Assembly: GCF_008710035.1 (NCBI RefSeq)
Contig: NZ_VYKI01000013.1
Coordinates: 1 to 45,056, forward strand
Origin: Stenotrophomonas cyclobalanopsidis
GTDB taxonomy: Bacteria; Pseudomonadota; Gammaproteobacteria; Xanthomonadales; Xanthomonadaceae
DNA: 45,056 nucleotides
Direction of reading: 5' to 3'
Every line of letters starts with the position of its first letter. Within the stretch, counting starts at the first letter, position 1. A program made the position numbers and the translations under genes. The notes under the pieces are model-generated. The model did no database searches. It was not told the DNA's origin and saw nothing but the letters and a program-made list of their open reading frames with translations. Shown here piece by piece: positions 24,417 through 35,529 of the stretch.

Positions 24417-25266
24417 CCTTTCCGTGGATAACGCCATGAACGACCTCTCCAACGCCGTGCCCATGCAGCGCATCGCGGTGCCGGCCTCGCACGAGAACCT
24501 GCACGCGCCGTCGCCGGTCAAGCTGGCCGCGCGTGGTCTGGACTTCTACTACGACAAGTTCCACGCCCTGAAGGGCATCGACCTGGAGATCCCGGAAAAG
24601 CGCGTGACCGCGCTGATCGGTCCCTCCGGTTGCGGCAAGTCGACCCTGCTGCGCATCTTCAACCGCATCTACGCGCTGTACCCGAAGCTGGAAGCGCGTG
24701 GTGAGGTGCTGCTGGACGGCGAGAACATCCTGTCGCCGAAGTACCCGATGAACCGCCTGCGCAGCAAGGTGGGCATGGTGTTCCAGAAGCCGGTTCCGTT
24801 CCCGATGACCATCTTCGAGAACGTGGCTTACGGCATCCGCCACCACGAAAAACTGAGCAAGGCCGACATGGCCGACCGCGTCGAGCAGGCGCTGCGCCAG
24901 GGCGCGCTGTGGGACGAAGTGAAGGACAAGCTGGGGCAGAGCGCACTGGGCCTGTCCGGTGGCCAGCAGCAGCGCCTGTGCATCGCCCGTGCCGTGGCCC
25001 TGCGCCCGTCGGTGCTGCTGCTGGACGAGCCGACCTCGGCGCTGGACCCGATCTCGACCAGCCGCATCGAGCAGCTGGTGGAAGAGCTCAAGCACGAGTA
25101 CACCATCGTCATCGTCACCCACAACATGCAGCAGGCTGCGCGCGTGTCCGACTACACCGCCTTCATGTACCTGGGCGACCTGATCGAGCACGACCGGACT
25201 GAAGTGATCTTCTCGCAGCCCTCGCAGCGGCAGACCGAGGATTACATCACCGGTCGCTTTGGCTGA
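24409..25266 (+). CDS. pstB: Phosphate ABC transporter ATPase PstB
   Basis: A 285-residue ATPase driving phosphate import. Walker [10 protein letters not shown] (71-79), Q-loop [21 protein letters not shown], signature LSGGQQQR, Walker [14 protein letters not shown] and switch histidine in [20 protein letters not shown] and the C-terminal [10 protein letters not shown] are PstB-specific. The start at ATG 24409 overlaps pstA; ATG 24436 (276 residues) is a fair alternative with GTGGA upstream. Confidence 0.94.
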   Translation: MTDLSVDNAMNDLSNAVPMQRIAVPASHENLHAPSPVKLAARGLDFYYDKFHALKGIDLEIPEKRVTALIGPSGCGKSTLLRIFNRIYALYPKLEARGEVLLDGENILSPKYPMNRLRSKVGMVFQKPVPFPMTIFENVAYGIRHHEKLSKADMADRVEQALRQGALWDEVKDKLGQSALGLSGGQQQRLCIARAVALRPSVLLLDEPTSALDPISTSRIEQLVEELKHEYTIVIVTHNMQQAARVSDYTAFMYLGDLIEHDRTEVIFSQPSQRQTEDYITGRFG

Positions 25267-25270
25267 AAGG

Positions 25271-25295
25271 GCAGTCGAGCATGGCTCGACTCTAC
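25271..25295. repeat. SMAG monomer inside the pst operon (first)
   Basis: CAGTCGAGCATGGCTCGACT then CTAC, between pstB and phoU; same orientation as the next copy. Confidence 0.75.
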
Positions 25296-25303
25296 AGACA
25301 ACG

Positions 25304-25328
25304 CCAGTCGAGCATGGCTCGACTCTAC
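25304..25328. repeat. SMAG monomer inside the pst operon (second)
   Basis: An exact-subtype direct repeat of the copy at 25271. It ends 15 nt before the phoU start, next to the ribosome binding site AGTGGA. Confidence 0.75.
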
Positions 25329-25342
25329 AGAGTGGAACAACC

Positions 25343-26050
25343 ATGAATCTTCCCAACGACCACATCGTCAAGAGCTACGACGAAGAGCAGCAGCGCCTGG
25401 TGGCCGAAATCGTGCGCATGGGCGAGATGGCTGTCGCCCAGCTGGAGGCGTCGATGGACGTCATCGAGAAGCGCGACGAGAACGCCGCCCACCGCATCAT
25501 CGCCAACGATGAAGCCATCGACCAGCTGGAGCAGCAGATCAGCCACGACGTGATGCGCCTGGCCCTGCGTGGCCCGATGGCCCGCGACCTGCGCGAGATC
25601 CTGGCCGGCCTGCGCATCCCGGCCGACATCGAACGCATCGGTGACTACGCCGCCAACGTGGCCAAGCGTTCGATCGCGCTGGGCAAGGTGCCGCCGCTGC
25701 CGCAGATCCAGGGCCTGCGCGCCCTCGGCCGCCTGGCCGCGCAGCAGGTGCGCCGCGCCATCGCCGCCTACCGCGACAACGACGCCGAAGCCGCCATCGC
25801 CCTGCGCCAGGACGACGCCCGCCTGGACGCGCAGTACACCGCGCTGTTCCGCGAGCTGCTGACCTACATGATGGAAGACCCGCGCAACATCACCCCGTGC
25901 ACCCACCTGCTGTTCATGGCCAAGAACCTGGAGCGCGTGGGCGACCACGCCACCAACATCGCCGAGAACGTGTGGTTCCTGGTGCACGGCGAGCAGCCGC
26001 TGCCGCCGCGCGAGAAGCGCGACGAGACGTCCAGCACCGATCACGTCTGA
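25343..26050 (+). CDS. phoU: Phosphate signalling protein PhoU
   Basis: A 235-residue all-helical PhoU with two repeats. The metal-cluster motifs are ERIGDYAANVAK (97-108) and ERVGDHATNIAE (197-208). It links Pst transport state to the PhoR kinase and holds the Pho regulon off when phosphate is plentiful. It is the last gene of the pst operon, followed by a strong terminator. No phoB/phoR is in the window. Confidence 0.95.
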   Translation: MNLPNDHIVKSYDEEQQRLVAEIVRMGEMAVAQLEASMDVIEKRDENAAHRIIANDEAIDQLEQQISHDVMRLALRGPMARDLREILAGLRIPADIERIGDYAANVAKRSIALGKVPPLPQIQGLRALGRLAAQQVRRAIAAYRDNDAEAAIALRQDDARLDAQYTALFRELLTYMMEDPRNITPCTHLLFMAKNLERVGDHATNIAENVWFLVHGEQPLPPREKRDETSSTDHV

Positions 26051-26081
26051 TACTGCGCTGCAACAGCGCAAGCGCGTGTGG

Positions 26082-26114
26082 AGGCCCCTGTCGGCATGAC
26101 AGGGGCCTTTTTTG
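26082..26114 (+). terminator. Terminator of the pst-phoU operon
   Basis: AGGCCCCTGTC-GGCAT-GACAGGGGCCT followed by TTTTTTGT. Confidence 0.93.
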
Positions 26115-26133
26115 TATGCGCGATCCGGGCATT

Positions 26134-26157
26134 CATCCACGCATGGCGTGGATCTAC
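26134..26157. repeat. SMAG monomer
   Basis: CATCCACGCATGGCGTGGAT then CTAC, just after the phoU terminator. Confidence 0.75.
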
Positions 26158-26193
26158 TGGATACGGTGCTCCTGCCCCCTTCCCGCCTGCGGC

Positions 26194-26228
26194 AATCCTC
26201 ACGAAAATTTGAGGTCCCGGCGAGGATT
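26194..26228 (+). promoter_or_regulatory. Nested inverted repeats upstream of hvfA (candidate operator)
   Basis: AATCCTC (26194-26200) is mirrored by GAGGATT (26222-26228), and within it CCTCA-CGAAAATT-TGAGG (26197-26214) is a perfect 5-bp palindrome around an AT-rich core. No standard sigma-70 pair is obvious nearby, so the operon may depend on a special sigma factor or activator. Confidence 0.3.
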
Positions 26229-26296
26229 CCTTGAGTAGGATCGCTGCACCATCGTTTCACCCCGGGCGCCCGCCCACCACCCAAGGAGTACGACCG

Positions 26297-28263
<1,967 letters not shown>

Positions 28264-28288
28264 TACCCCCAACAAGGAGTTCCCCCCG

Positions 28289-28789
28289 ATGAATACCCTG
28301 CCCCTGGCTGCCGTGCGCAGCCAGCTGGATCGCTGCGGCCCGTGGTTGGCGCCGCTGGGCCTGCGCCTGCTGCTCGCATGGGAATACTTCGAGTCCGGCC
28401 GCGAGAAGCTGCTGGGCGAGAACTGGTTTGCCGAGCTGCAGGGCGCGTTCCCGTTCCCGTTCGACCTGCTGCCCGCTGGCGTGAACTGGCAGCTGGCGAC
28501 CTGGTTCGAGCTGGTCGGCGCGGCCTGCCTGCTGTTCGGGCTCGGCACCCGCTTCGCTGCGGCGAGCCTGCTGGTGCTGACCGTGGTGGCCACCTACGCC
28601 GTGCACTGGCCGATGCACTGGGGTTCGCTGGGTGATCTGGCGATGGGCTATGCGATCAGCGACCAGGGGTTCGGCAACTTCAAGCTGCCGGTACTGTTCA
28701 TGGCGATGCTGCTGCCGCTGCTGTGCAACGGCGCCGGCCGCCTGAGTGTGGACGCGTGGATCGCCGGCCGGGCCGCCGCGCCCCGGTAG
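28289..28789 (+). CDS. hvfD: DoxX family membrane protein, HvfD-like
   Basis: A 166-residue inner-membrane protein of the DoxX family with about four helices: [58 protein letters not shown] and [32 protein letters not shown] is the typical DoxX first-loop motif. It completes the hvfABCD order and probably aids maturation, electron supply or export. AAGGAG lies 9 nt before the ATG. The stop codon TAG is part of the GTAG head of the following SMAG. Confidence 0.82.
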   Translation: MNTLPLAAVRSQLDRCGPWLAPLGLRLLLAWEYFESGREKLLGENWFAELQGAFPFPFDLLPAGVNWQLATWFELVGAACLLFGLGTRFAAASLLVLTVVATYAVHWPMHWGSLGDLAMGYAISDQGFGNFKLPVLFMAMLLPLLCNGAGRLSVDAWIAGRAAAPR

Positions 28790-28843
28790 TCGCCGACCTT
28801 GGTTGGCGGTTGTTCCGCATGCCAACCAAGGTTGGCATCCACC
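28786..28843. repeat. SMAG dimer supplying the hvfD stop codon
   Basis: GTAGTCGCCGACCTTGGTTG opens at 28786 and its mate GCCAACCAAGGTTGGCATCC ends by 28843. The TAG of the head is the hvfD stop. It likely forms the 3' end of the hvf message. Confidence 0.7.
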
Positions 28844-28979
28844 GGTCCGGCGGCCATCCCGTTACACGCCGATACGCGCTGAAACCGCGCAAAAGGCCGA
28901 TTTAATCGCCTATTCATCAAAAAAATCCGATGCTGGATCCGTGGCCTCGATGACCACGTCCTTCCCTCGGAGTTGCCCC

Positions 28980-29297
28980 ATGAAGCGCCTGATTGCCGCC
29001 GCCCTTTCGCTGACCCTGCTGGCCACCGCCGTCTCGCCCGCGATGGCCGCTCCCTATGGCGCCGGTGGGCGCGACGACCACCACGGCCACAAGGATCACC
29101 ACGACGACCGCCGCGATCCGCCCCGTCGCGGCCACAAGCTCGCCCGTGACCACCGCGGCGAGCACGTCCGCGATTATCGCCACCATGGCCTGCACGCCCC
29201 CGCCCGCGGCCAGGAATGGCGCAAGGTCGACGGCCGTTACGTGCTGATTGCCGTGGCCACCGGCGTCATCGCCGACGTGGTGCTGGCACGCCGCTGA
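28980..29297 (+). CDS. Small His/Asp-rich RcnB-family periplasmic protein
   Basis: A 105-residue exported protein. Signal peptide: MKRLIAAALSLTLLATAVSPAMA, then APYGAGG. A His/Asp/Arg-rich segment (RDDHHGHKDHHDDRRD) suggests metal binding. The C-terminal GQEWRKVDGRYVLIAVATGVIADVVL is the RcnB-family motif. E. coli RcnB is a periplasmic protein tied to nickel/cobalt tolerance. The start at 28980 has GGAG 7 nt upstream; ATG 28950 is possible but would bury the signal peptide. It follows the hvf operon after a SMAG dimer and may be co-regulated, though it is not clearly co-transcribed. Confidence 0.72.
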   Translation: MKRLIAAALSLTLLATAVSPAMAAPYGAGGRDDHHGHKDHHDDRRDPPRRGHKLARDHRGEHVRDYRHHGLHAPARGQEWRKVDGRYVLIAVATGVIADVVLARR

Positions 29298-29311
29298 CCC
29301 GTGCACAGTGT

Positions 29312-29336
29312 CCCGGCCATGCGATGCGTGGCCGGG
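29312..29336. other. Stem-loop after the RcnB-like gene
   Basis: CCCGGCCA-TGCGATGCG-TGGCCGGG, 8-bp stem without a T run; possibly a weak 3'-end structure. Confidence 0.4.
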
Positions 29337-29351
29337 CGCTCAGGGTCGCTC

Positions 29352-30017
<666 letters not shown>

Positions 30018-30069
30018 ATCCACACCTGCAGTGCGGGCCAACGGTCCGCACCCATCAACCAGATGGCGA

Positions 30070-33000
30070 TTACCCGATGCTCGTGCGGTCGCGGCCGTCG
30101 CTCTTGGCGCGGTACAGCGCGCGGTCGGCGCGCTGGTACAGCAGCGCCGGGGTGCGGTCGTCATTGGCCAGTTCCACCAGGCCCGCGCTGAAGGTCACGC
30201 GCAGGCCCTTCACCCCGGCCCAGTCCGGATGGTCATGGAACAGGCCGCGCAGGCGCGCGCAGACCTGCGCCGCTTCTTCCAGGCGCGTGTCGTTGAGCAG
30301 CAGCGCGAACTCTTCGCCACCGGTACGCGCCGGCAGGTCCGAATCCCGGCAGGCTGCGGCGATCACCTCGGCCACTTCCTTCAGCACCAGGTCGCCGATG
30401 CTGTGGCTGTAGGTGTCGTTGACGTACTTGAAATGATCGATATCCAGCACCACCAGGCTCAACGGATGGCCGCTGCGCTGCGAGCGGGCGAAATCGCGCG
30501 ACAGCGTCTCGTCGAAGCCGCGACGGTTGGCCAGGCCGGTCAGCGCATCCTCGCGGGCCTGCCGCTCGAACGCCTCGGCCTGCCGCGCCAGGCGCTCGGC
30601 CAGCTCGGTCTTTTCCTGGTTCAGCGCCTGCAGATGCACGGTCTGCGCCTGCAGGTCGAAGGTTGCTTCATCCACCCGCCGGGCCAGGCGCAGGTTGCTG
30701 GCCTTGTACTGCTGCAGCAGGAACCGGTACAGCGCCACCAGCGCAGCCAGCAGCAGCAGGCCGATCAGCGCCTGCACGCTGTGCCGCTGCCACCAGAACG
30801 GCTGCACGGTGAAACTCCACACCGCTTCCTGCTGGCCCCAGGCACCGCCCGGGTGCGAGGCCGCCACGTGCAGGGTGTAATCACCCGGCGGCAGGCCGAC
30901 GAACTCGACGCTGCGCTGGGGGCCACGCTCGACCCAGCCGGCGTCCAGGCCTTCCAGCCGTGTGCGGTAACGGATGCGGTCTGACATCAGGTAGCTGAGG
31001 CCGACGAAGCTCACCGCCAGCCGGCGCCCGCCGGGAATCAGGTTTCGCTCGGGACCTTCCCAAAGCACCGGCGCGCCATCGACCTGCACGTTCTCGATCG
31101 CCGCCGGCGGCGCCGGGCGTTCGCGGAAGCGCTGCAGGCGCTGCGGGTCCACCGTGCTCAGGCCACCAGCGGTAACCACCCAGAAGCTGCCATTCTGGCG
31201 CAGGATCGCCGAGGGCCCGGAACTGCCATTGGCCTGCGCGTTGGCCATGCCGTCGATCTCGTTGTAGCGCTCCACGGTCACTCGCGGCGCGCGCCCGTCG
31301 GCCACGGCGTTCAAGGTCGCCATGTCGGTGCGCAGCACGCCGCGGTTGCTGCTGATCCACACATTCCCCAGCCGGTCGGGCACCAGCTGGAACACGGTGT
31401 CGACCGGCATGCCCTGCTCCAGGCCGACCCGGGACAGGCGATCCTTGTACCAGCGGTACAGGCCACGGTCGCTGCTGATCCACATCGCGTCGCCGATCTG
31501 GTGGAAGCCGAACACGCTGCGGCCGCCGCCCGTTGGTGCCAGATCGATGGACTGCACATGGTCGCCGCGCAGCACGCGGATGCCCTCGATGGTACCGATC
31601 CACAGGTTGCCCTGATGGTCGTGTTCCAGCGCTGTGATCAGACCGCCCGGCATGCCGGGTACGTCGGACACATGCACGCGTTCCCCCTCGATGCGTACCA
31701 CCCCCTTCTGTGTGCCCGCCCAGACCACGCCGGCTGGATCGATGCTGATCGCGCGGATGTTGCCGCCCGGCATCCCATCGGCCGCATCGTAGTTGTGGCG
31801 CAGGCTGCCATCGGCGCGCAGGCGGTAGACGCCGTCGCCGAAGGTGCCCACCCAGAGATCACCCTCAGGGCCTTGGGCCAGGCTGAGGACCGACGGCGCC
31901 TTGCCACCGCGGTTGTGCAGCGGCATCGGCCGGAAGCGGCCATCGGCGGTCTGCTGGTCCAGACCGCTGGCGCTGCCCACCCACAACCGGCGGTCGCGGT
32001 CCTCGAACACGGTGCGCACGTAGTCACCGCTCAGGCCATCGCGCTCGGTGTAGCTGCTGAACAGCGTTTCGCGAAGGCGGTACAGGCCGCCGTTGGCGCC
32101 GACCCAGATGCTGCCCTCGGCGTCCTCGCGCAGGCTCACCACCCGACCGCCGGGCAGGTTCAGGCCGGCCGGCAGGCGCTCCAGTCCGTGGCTGGAGATG
32201 CGCAGCAGGCCCTGGTTCTCGGTACCCAGCCAGATGTCGCCGTGGCGGTCCTGCAGCATCGCGGTCATGTGCAGCTGCCCCGGCAGGCTGTGCACCAGCA
32301 CCAGGCGGTCATCCTCGACCCGGTACAGGCGCTCGCCGGCCACGATCCACAGCGCGCCATCGGGTGCGCGATAGGGCCAGGTCAGGCCCTTGTCCACGCC
32401 CCAGCCGGCCGGCGCGCGCTTGAGCTCACCATCGTTGTCGCGCAACACCAGGCCATCGAGGGTGCCGATCCAGACCCGGTCCTGGGCGTCGACCACCAGC
32501 TTGGTGAAGCTCATCGCCAGCGGCAGGTCCGGCGGCGGCGGCTGGTAGACGATGCCGGTTTCGGGGGTCAGGTAGGCGATGCCCTTGCCTTCGTACAGCA
32601 GCCACAGACGCCCTTGGCTGTCCATCTGCATCGATTGGATCAGCACTTCCGGGGTGTTGGCCTGGTGCTCCCAGACACGCCACTGGCCGGCGCTGCTGCG
32701 GTAGGTCACGTTGCCGCGCGAATCACTGATCCACAGCCCGCCCTGGCGGTCGACCAGCAGCGCGCCGATGCCGTTGTCGCGCAGGCCCGGCCGCGTGCTG
32801 CGGTCAAACACGGTGAAATCCAGGCCGTTGTAGCGCACCAGGCCTTCCCAGGTGGCGAACCACAGGTGGCCTTCGGGGGTCTGGGCGATGTCGCGCAGCG
32901 AGTTGTGCGGCAGGCCGTTGCGCGAGGTCCACACGTCGATGGCGTAATCGCGCAGCGGCGGCGCGACGGTCTGCGCCGCCAGCGGCGACGCCAGCAGCAG

Positions 33001-33093
33001 CAACAGCCACAGCACACCGAGCCGCAACAGGCGACCGATGTGGTGTTCCGGGTGGCGCCCCGCCAGGCGCCTGCCAGCCCCCTGACCGCCCAT
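30070..33093 (-). CDS. Propeller-sensor diguanylate cyclase (Reg_prop - Y_Y_Y - TM - GGDEF)
   Basis: A 1007-residue membrane protein. The N-terminal signal/anchor is LGVLWLLLLLASPLAAQ. A periplasmic double beta-propeller follows, of repeated two-component-regulator-propeller blades (LWFATWEGLVRYNG, LWIGTIEGIRVL, VWISSNRGVLRT and others). Next come a Y_Y_Y domain (about 665-760), one helix (VQALIGLLLLAALVALYRFLL, about 772-792), a coiled coil and a GGDEF domain with active site GGEEF near 925 and inhibitory site RDSD five residues before it. It should make c-di-GMP from GTP in response to a periplasmic signal; many such sensors respond to polysaccharide. The start at 33093 overlaps a 35-codon open frame; no better Met is available. 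Confidence 0.87.
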   Translation of the reverse strand: MGGQGAGRRLAGRHPEHHIGRLLRLGVLWLLLLLASPLAAQTVAPPLRDYAIDVWTSRNGLPHNSLRDIAQTPEGHLWFATWEGLVRYNGLDFTVFDRSTRPGLRDNGIGALLVDRQGGLWISDSRGNVTYRSSAGQWRVWEHQANTPEVLIQSMQMDSQGRLWLLYEGKGIAYLTPETGIVYQPPPPDLPLAMSFTKLVVDAQDRVWIGTLDGLVLRDNDGELKRAPAGWGVDKGLTWPYRAPDGALWIVAGERLYRVEDDRLVLVHSLPGQLHMTAMLQDRHGDIWLGTENQGLLRISSHGLERLPAGLNLPGGRVVSLREDAEGSIWVGANGGLYRLRETLFSSYTERDGLSGDYVRTVFEDRDRRLWVGSASGLDQQTADGRFRPMPLHNRGGKAPSVLSLAQGPEGDLWVGTFGDGVYRLRADGSLRHNYDAADGMPGGNIRAISIDPAGVVWAGTQKGVVRIEGERVHVSDVPGMPGGLITALEHDHQGNLWIGTIEGIRVLRGDHVQSIDLAPTGGGRSVFGFHQIGDAMWISSDRGLYRWYKDRLSRVGLEQGMPVDTVFQLVPDRLGNVWISSNRGVLRTDMATLNAVADGRAPRVTVERYNEIDGMANAQANGSSGPSAILRQNGSFWVVTAGGLSTVDPQRLQRFRERPAPPAAIENVQVDGAPVLWEGPERNLIPGGRRLAVSFVGLSYLMSDRIRYRTRLEGLDAGWVERGPQRSVEFVGLPPGDYTLHVAASHPGGAWGQQEAVWSFTVQPFWWQRHSVQALIGLLLLAALVALYRFLLQQYKASNLRLARRVDEATFDLQAQTVHLQALNQEKTELAERLARQAEAFERQAREDALTGLANRRGFDETLSRDFARSQRSGHPLSLVVLDIDHFKYVNDTYSHSIGDLVLKEVAEVIAAACRDSDLPARTGGEEFALLLNDTRLEEAAQVCARLRGLFHDHPDWAGVKGLRVTFSAGLVELANDDRTPALLYQRADRALYRAKSDGRDRTSIG

Positions 33094-33200
33094 TACTGCA
33101 ACGGCAGCGGCCAGGTGCGGTTGCCGCGCAGGGCGACAGGCAGGAGCAGGAACAGCCGGGCGGCACGGGGCCGCGCGCCGGTGTGAACAGGCTGGCTCAT
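33093..33200 (-). CDS. Possible 35-codon leader peptide overlapping the cyclase start
   Basis: ATG at 33200 opens a 35-residue frame (MSQPVHTGARPRAARLFLLL... to ...RTWPLPLQ) whose TAA overlaps the cyclase ATG as TAATG. The spacing suggests translational coupling. There is no clear ribosome binding site before it, and it resembles no known peptide. It may be chance. Confidence 0.25.
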   Translation of the reverse strand: MSQPVHTGARPRAARLFLLLPVALRGNRTWPLPLQ

Positions 33201-33285
33201 CGCGGGAACTGTGGGGAGATTGGGCGAATGATAGGCCAAACACCCCCCTCGGCGTCACCGCGGCGTGAAAGCCGTGGTTTCAGCC

Positions 33286-33328
33286 GGGGTCAGACCCCTT
33301 CCACCGATGGCACAAGGGATCTGACCCC
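33286..33328 (-). repeat. GGGGTCGGATCCC-type hairpin repeat, copy 3 (inverted, variant)
   Basis: GGGGTCAGACCCCTT with a 13-nt loop and AAGGGATCTGACCCC. On the reverse strand it reads GGGGTCAGATCCC, so it is opposite in orientation to the neighbour at 33338. Confidence 0.7.
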
Positions 33329-33337
33329 AGGCCGTAC

Positions 33338-33377
33338 GGGGTCGGATCCCTCTGCGCACGCAGAGGGCTCTGACCCC
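33338..33377 (+). repeat. GGGGTCGGATCCC-type hairpin repeat, copy 4
   Basis: Outer stem GGGGTC/GACCCC, internal loop GGAT/CTCT and inner stem CCCTCTGCG/CGCAGAGGG with loop CA. It lies just beyond the kinase stop codon, 3' of that gene. Confidence 0.75.
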
Positions 33378-33396
33378 AGCTATCCGGGCACCCGAC

Positions 33397-34797
33397 TCAG
33401 CGCCCGGCCACCGGGCTGCCCGCCGGCCACTGCACCACCGCTTCCAGCCCGCCCTCGGGACGGTTGCGCAGCCACAGCCGGGCGCCATCCTTCTCGGCCA
33501 GCGCGCGGGCGATGGTCAGGCCCAGGCCGGCGCCGCCGGTCTGCCGCGAGCGCGAGGTTTCCACCCGCACGAAGGGATCGAACACCGCTTCGAGCTGGTC
33601 ATCGGCCAGCCCCGGGCCGTCGTCGGCCACCACCACGGTGATGCCACCGCCGCTGCTGTCCACCCGCACCCGCACCCGCTCGGCATACATCACCGCGTTG
33701 TCCACCAGGTTGGAGAACAGGCGGTGCATGGCCAGCGGCCGCAGCATCAGCACTGCGCCACTGGCGCCTTCGAAAGCCACGTCGGCGCCCGCCTCGGCGG
33801 TGTCCTCGACGATGCTCTCCAGCAGCGAATCCAGGTCGAGGGCAGCGCGCTGTTCGGCACTCTCGGCACTGCGGGCCAGTTCCAGGCCTTCGCGCACCAG
33901 TGCCTGCATGGCCGCGAGGTCGCCGATCAGGCGCTCGCGCAGGATCTCGTCGGTCACGTTTTCCAGGCGAAGGCGCAGCCGGGTCAGCGGCGTCTGCAGG
34001 TCGTGGGTGATCGCCGCCAGCATCTGCGTGCGTTCGGCCAGGTGCCGCTGCAGCCGCTGCTGCATGGCGTTGAAGGCTTCGGCGGCGCGCTGTACTTCGC
34101 GCGGGCCACGCAGCGGCAGCGGGTCGCGCTGCAGGTCGTCGCCCAGTTCCTCGGCGGCCGAGGCCAGTTCCTGCAGCGGCGCGCTGGCCATGCGCGAAAC
34201 GATGTAGGCCAGCACGGCGATCGCCAGCACCAGCAGGGTCAGGAACAGCGGGTCGACGGCCAGCACGCCGTTGTGCGCCACCGCCGGCGAATCCAGTGCC
34301 AGCTTCAGCGAGGTGCCATCGCTGAGGACCACGTCCACGGCCCGGCACTTGGGCGGAATGAAGGACGGATCGCGTTCGCGCGGCGGGCGCCGGTGGCCCG
34401 GCGGTGGCGGCGGCAGCAGTTCCTGCAGCTTGGGGATGCACGAGCGGAACGAGGCGAAGTGCACATGGGCGCGCGCCACCGGTCCGGGGCGGTCATCAAG
34501 CACTTCCATCAACGCCGTATCGACGCGGCCCAGGCGTGCGCCGGGCTGCAGCGCGCGCACGCTCGGCCCGCCCATCTCCAGCAGGCGGTCACGCAGCTCC
34601 GGGTTGCCGTCGAGCAGGTTGACGTACCCCTGCAGGCGGTCGGCGATGCGGTTGAGGTTCTGCCGCTCGAATTCCTGCTGGCGCTTGGACGTGGCCAGCA
34701 TGGTCGCGCCGATCGCGGCCACCGACATGCCCAGCAGCAGGATCACGAACAGCCGCCCCACCATCGAGGACAGGAAGTGGCGCAGGCGCTTCATCAC
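33397..34797 (-). CDS. Two-component sensor histidine kinase (MacS-like)
   Basis: A 466-residue membrane kinase. First helix SSMVGRLFVILLLGMSVAAIGATML; periplasmic sensor (about 35-180) with a Pro-rich LLPPPPPGHRRPPRERD loop; second helix AVDPLFLTLLVLAIAVLAYIVSRM; HAMP; HisKA with phospho-acceptor H265 (AAITHDLQTPLTRLR); HATPase_c with N box LVDNAVMYA and G boxes DDGPGL and GGAGLGLTIA. It follows the response regulator after 3 nt. Start is GTG 34797 or ATG 34794. The divergent macABC genes suggest it controls them, as reported for MacRS of S. maltophilia. Confidence 0.85.
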   Translation of the reverse strand: MMKRLRHFLSSMVGRLFVILLLGMSVAAIGATMLATSKRQQEFERQNLNRIADRLQGYVNLLDGNPELRDRLLEMGGPSVRALQPGARLGRVDTALMEVLDDRPGPVARAHVHFASFRSCIPKLQELLPPPPPGHRRPPRERDPSFIPPKCRAVDVVLSDGTSLKLALDSPAVAHNGVLAVDPLFLTLLVLAIAVLAYIVSRMASAPLQELASAAEELGDDLQRDPLPLRGPREVQRAAEAFNAMQQRLQRHLAERTQMLAAITHDLQTPLTRLRLRLENVTDEILRERLIGDLAAMQALVREGLELARSAESAEQRAALDLDSLLESIVEDTAEAGADVAFEGASGAVLMLRPLAMHRLFSNLVDNAVMYAERVRVRVDSSGGGITVVVADDGPGLADDQLEAVFDPFVRVETSRSRQTGGAGLGLTIARALAEKDGARLWLRNRPEGGLEAVVQWPAGSPVAGR

Positions 34798-34800
34798 GGC

Positions 34801-35529
34801 TTATTCCAGATTGACGGCCGAGGCCAGTACATAGCCTTCGTTGCGTACGGTCTTGATCAGGCCATCGGGCCCACCATCGTCGGCCAGCTTGTTGCGCAGC
34901 CGGCTGACCTGCAGGTCGATCGCGCGGTCCTGCGCCTCGTAGTTGCGGCCGCTGCTGAGCGCCACCAGCTGTTCGCGAGAGAGCACCTTGTTGGCGTGCG
35001 CGATGAACACCCGCAGCAGGCGGAATTCGGCGCCGGACAGCACCACCACGCGGCCATCGGGGTCGACCAGGTGGCGGTGTTCCAGATCGAAGATCCAGCG
35101 CGAGAAGCGCGCGCGGCGCACCGCCAGCGGCTCCAGGTTGGCCGGCAGCGCCTCGGTCCGGCGCAGCACGTTGCGGATGCGCGCCAGCAGCTCGCGCGGC
35201 TCGAACGGCTTGGCCAGGTAATCGTCGGCGCCCATTTCCAGGCCCAGCACGCGGTCGATCGGCTCGGCGCGTGCGGTGAGCATGATCACCGGCGTGTTCG
35301 AGCGCGCGCGCAGGTCGCGGCACAGGGTCAGGCCATCCTCGCGCGGCAGGTTGAGGTCGAGCACGATCAGGTCCACGTGCTCGCGCTCCAGCAGCTGTCG
35401 CATGCTGGTGCCATCGGCCGCGGTGCTGACCAGGTAGCCGGCGCGGCCGAGCTGTTCGGCCAGCAGGGTGCGGATGTCATTGTCGTCGTCGACGATCAAC
35501 AGGCGATGCATCGGGTTTTCAGTCTCCAT
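34801..35529 (-). CDS. OmpR-family response regulator (MacR-like)
   Basis: A 242-residue regulator. Receiver domain: acidic pocket VDDDND, phospho-acceptor D58 (LIVLDLNLPRED), T/K switch MLTARAE and AKPFEP. C-terminal winged helix (LSGAEFRLLRVFIAHANKVLSREQL, RAIDLQVSRLRNKL, IKTVRNEGYVLA). ATG 35529 is used; ATG 35511 (MHRLLIVDDD) is an alternative. It is paired with the kinase and divergent from macA across a 205-bp gap. Confidence 0.88.
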   Translation of the reverse strand: METENPMHRLLIVDDDNDIRTLLAEQLGRAGYLVSTAADGTSMRQLLEREHVDLIVLDLNLPREDGLTLCRDLRARSNTPVIMLTARAEPIDRVLGLEMGADDYLAKPFEPRELLARIRNVLRRTEALPANLEPLAVRRARFSRWIFDLEHRHLVDPDGRVVVLSGAEFRLLRVFIAHANKVLSREQLVALSSGRNYEAQDRAIDLQVSRLRNKLADDGGPDGLIKTVRNEGYVLASAVNLE

